Positions 5,842-7,006 of a stretch of DNA of 7,006 nucleotides are shown piece by piece. The translations under genes and the position numbers were made by a program. Positions within the stretch are counted from its first letter, which is position 1, and each line of letters starts with the position of its first letter. The notes beneath the pieces were generated by a model. It made no database searches, was not told the origin of the DNA, and saw only the letters and a list, made by a program, of their open reading frames with translations. Origin of the DNA: Chloroflexota bacterium (GTDB taxonomy: Bacteria; Chloroflexota; Limnocylindria; Limnocylindrales; CSP1-4); assembly GCA_025355255.1 (NCBI GenBank), contig JANYAA010000275.1:1-7006 (forward strand), read 5' to 3'.

Positions 5842-5848
5842 CAATCGC

Positions 5849-6784
5849 ATGGACGTGAGCCGCAACGCGATGCTCGGCGAGCTGGCCAGCGATGCCGCCG
5901 GCGAGCGCAATGACTATGTGGTCCAGGCCACGGAGCAGCTGCGCAAGTTCCTTGACCGCAACCGAGACCGCATTGCCGAGCTTGGCGGCCTGACCCTCAT
6001 CGACGAGGACCCGGACTACCTCTCGATTGCCCCCGATGCCACCTTCCGTGTGCGCAGCCGCTACGAGGATCCGGCCACCGGCGAGTGGACATCCGACACC
6101 GAGGTCATCGACAACGCCTCGGAGCTCGTAGAGCTCTACAACCCGGCCGAGATCTTTGCGGCCTTTGCCGAGGCTGCCCGTGAGGCCGCGGGCTTCGCGC
6201 CCGAGCCCACCGCTGCCGAAGAGATGATCGATGCCGCGGGCGTCCCGCCTGAGGCCACGTTTGTGCTGGGCGAGGACGACGGGTACGCCGCCGCCGCCGA
6301 CCGCTGGGCGGCCGGTCGTGGCGAGGTGCTGGAGGCGGACGATGTCGATTCTGCCGCTGCCGCGCTATACAACATCGCCCTGGACTTCCAGGAGCGGAGC
6401 CAGCGGACCGAGGCCGCCCTGCTCGAGGAGTTCGAGGAGGCGGTTGCGAAGCTCGCTTCGCTGCTGGGCGACGTGATCATCCTGGACGAGGAGGACGAGC
6501 GCCTCATTCTCGGCTCCGGTGGCCGGTTCCGCGGCGAGGTCCTCCCGGAGGACAACGCCAACGAGTGGAAGGAGCTCAGCTCGCCCGAGGAGATCGTGGA
6601 GTTCTACGACCCCACGGACATCTTCGGCGACCTTGCCGACACCCTGGCCGAAGCGTTCCCGGCGGTTGCCGGCGAGGGCGAGGACGGCGAGGACGATGAC
6701 GAGGACGACGGGGACGAGGCCGAGGACGAGGACGTGGCCCCGGACGACCACGCCGAGGACAAGGGCGGCGAGGCGCGCCCCTAG
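5849..6784 (+). CDS. Acidic protein with internally duplicated domain and Asp/Glu tail, unknown function
   Basis: A 311-aa, strongly acidic, soluble protein. I do not recognise a family. Two stretches resemble each other: residues about 28-115 and 187-275. Each has a charged helix, then a LIDE/ILDEE strand with L58/L219, a conserved F-R pair (66-67, 227-228), an E-W pair (79-80, 239-240), and a matching segment ELVELYNPAEIF (92-103) / EIVEFYDPTDIF (248-259) followed by an Ala-rich helix. The middle (about 128-186) may be a shortened third copy: PEATF (134-138) resembles PDATF (62-66), and ALYNIALDF (172-180) resembles ELYNPAEIF (95-103). Residues 276-305 are almost entirely Asp/Glu/Gly. There is no signal peptide or membrane helix, so it is probably cytoplasmic. 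It lies between the 108-aa gene (12 nt gap) and the PyrK-like gene (6 nt gap). A possible role, from the charge alone, is binding a basic partner or metal ions; this is not supported further. Confidence 0.85.
   Translation: MDVSRNAMLGELASDAAGERNDYVVQATEQLRKFLDRNRDRIAELGGLTLIDEDPDYLSIAPDATFRVRSRYEDPATGEWTSDTEVIDNASELVELYNPAEIFAAFAEAAREAAGFAPEPTAAEEMIDAAGVPPEATFVLGEDDGYAAAADRWAAGRGEVLEADDVDSAAAALYNIALDFQERSQRTEAALLEEFEEAVAKLASLLGDVIILDEEDERLILGSGGRFRGEVLPEDNANEWKELSSPEEIVEFYDPTDIFGDLADTLAEAFPAVAGEGEDGEDDDEDDGDEAEDEDVAPDDHAEDKGGEARP
5930..6193 (+). repeat. First copy of the duplicated protein domain
   Basis: Encodes residues 28-115 of the acidic protein. It aligns to 187-275 without gaps from 47 to 67 (offset 161), then with two small gaps. 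The best-matching part is ELVELYNPAEIF at 6122-6157. The similarity is at protein level, so the duplication is old rather than a recent DNA repeat. Confidence 0.75.
6407..6673 (+). repeat. Second copy of the duplicated protein domain
   Basis: Encodes residues 187-275 of the acidic protein. It carries EIVEFYDPTDIF at 6590-6625, matching the first copy at E, V, E, Y, P, I and F, and shares the upstream D-E strand and F-R pair. It is followed at once by the Asp/Glu-rich tail (6674-6763). Confidence 0.75.
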
Positions 6785-6790
6785 CCCGTC

Positions 6791-7006
6791 GTGTGGCCGC
6801 TCGGTGCAGAGCTGATCGACAGCCGGGAGATCCTGCCCGGCCAGTGGCTCCAATCCTGGCACGCTCCAGCAATCGCTAGCGCGGCGCGGGCTGGGCAGGT
6901 TGTCCACGTCCGCACCGTTGCGGCGGGCGGCCTGCCGCTGCGCCGGCCGCACCCCATCACGACGGCTGATCCGGCCAGCGGCACCATCACGCTCCAGTCG
7001 AGCGGG
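6791..7006 (+). CDS. pyrK: Dihydroorotate dehydrogenase electron-transfer subunit (PyrK-like), N-terminal part; 3' end outside window
   Basis: 72 codons are visible and the frame runs off the window end. The sequence reads like the N-terminal FAD-binding barrel of PyrK: a first strand after the start, LPGQWLQSWHAPAIA (residues 15-29), AGQVVHVR (35-42) equivalent to the PGQFV strand, and LPLRRPHPITTAD (49-61) equivalent to the flavin-binding RRPFSI motif. PyrK carries FAD and a 2Fe-2S cluster and passes electrons from class 1B dihydroorotate dehydrogenase (PyrD) to NAD+; the cluster-binding cysteines would lie beyond the window. The GTG at 6791 is the only early start, since the frame is closed by the TAG at 6782-6784. 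It has no convincing ribosome binding site, which suggests coupling to the preceding gene. Other ferredoxin-reductase-like subunits are possible, but pyrC in the same window favours PyrK. Confidence 0.78.
   Translation, partial: MWPLGAELIDSREILPGQWLQSWHAPAIASAARAGQVVHVRTVAAGGLPLRRPHPITTADPASGTITLQSSG

Noticed and set aside
6674..6763. GAC/GAG-rich tract as a microsatellite or structural DNA repeat
   Set aside because: Codons are mixed (GAC, GAG, GAT, GGC) and the frame is maintained, so it is a coding low-complexity acidic tail and not a simple DNA repeat array.
6365..6952. Minus-strand open frame opposite the acidic protein
   Set aside because: It runs antisense to GAC/GAG repeats and gives a Val/Leu/Arg-biased translation. 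The plus-strand frames there have a strong ribosome binding site and PyrK similarity.
1..7006. CRISPR array, tRNA/rRNA gene, transposase or phage element
   Set aside because: No regularly spaced direct repeats, cloverleaf-like segments, DDE or integrase motifs, or terminal inverted repeats were seen on either strand.

Overview
The window is high-GC bacterial DNA, densely packed with genes and with very short gaps. The organism is most likely from Chloroflexota (a Limnocylindria/Ellin6529-like lineage) or Actinomycetota. This guess rests on base composition, GTG starts, and three genes preceded by a TANNNT box exactly 6 nt before the ATG, which is the signature of leaderless transcription. The taxon is an inference; there is no rRNA or other marker in the window.

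Layout. (1) 2-634 (+): the C-terminal half of dihydroorotase (pyrC), followed by a possible weak terminator. (2) 702-1966 (+): an ECF sigma factor and a single-pass membrane protein overlapping by ATGA, which is the arrangement of a sigma/anti-sigma pair. (3) 2025-3368 (+): an FAD-dependent DAO-type oxidoreductase resembling gamma-glutamylputrescine oxidase (PuuB). It converges on (4) 3365-4930 (-): a PLP-dependent group II (aromatic-L-amino-acid type) decarboxylase. The two stop codons lie inside one CTAG. (5) 4931-5068: a divergent promoter region with an inverted repeat, three copies of a 7-mer and a 10-bp tandem repeat. (6) 5069-6784 (+): three poorly characterised genes, namely a two-TM small membrane protein, a 108-aa small protein, and a very acidic 311-aa protein built from an internally duplicated domain. 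(7) 6791-7006 (+): the N-terminal part of a PyrK-like dihydroorotate dehydrogenase electron-transfer subunit, cut by the window end.

How the genes fit together. The two ends belong to de novo pyrimidine synthesis, but about 6.2 kb of apparently unrelated genes, including one on the opposite strand, separates them. pyrC and pyrK therefore cannot share a simple transcript. pyrK probably depends on the promoter before 5069, with the three unknown genes as its operon partners. The decarboxylase and the oxidoreductase could act in sequence (amino acid to amine, amine to aldehyde), but this is an inference from adjacency only. No rRNA, tRNA, CRISPR array, insertion sequence or phage gene was seen. 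The least explained item is the acidic repeat protein with its two companion genes.
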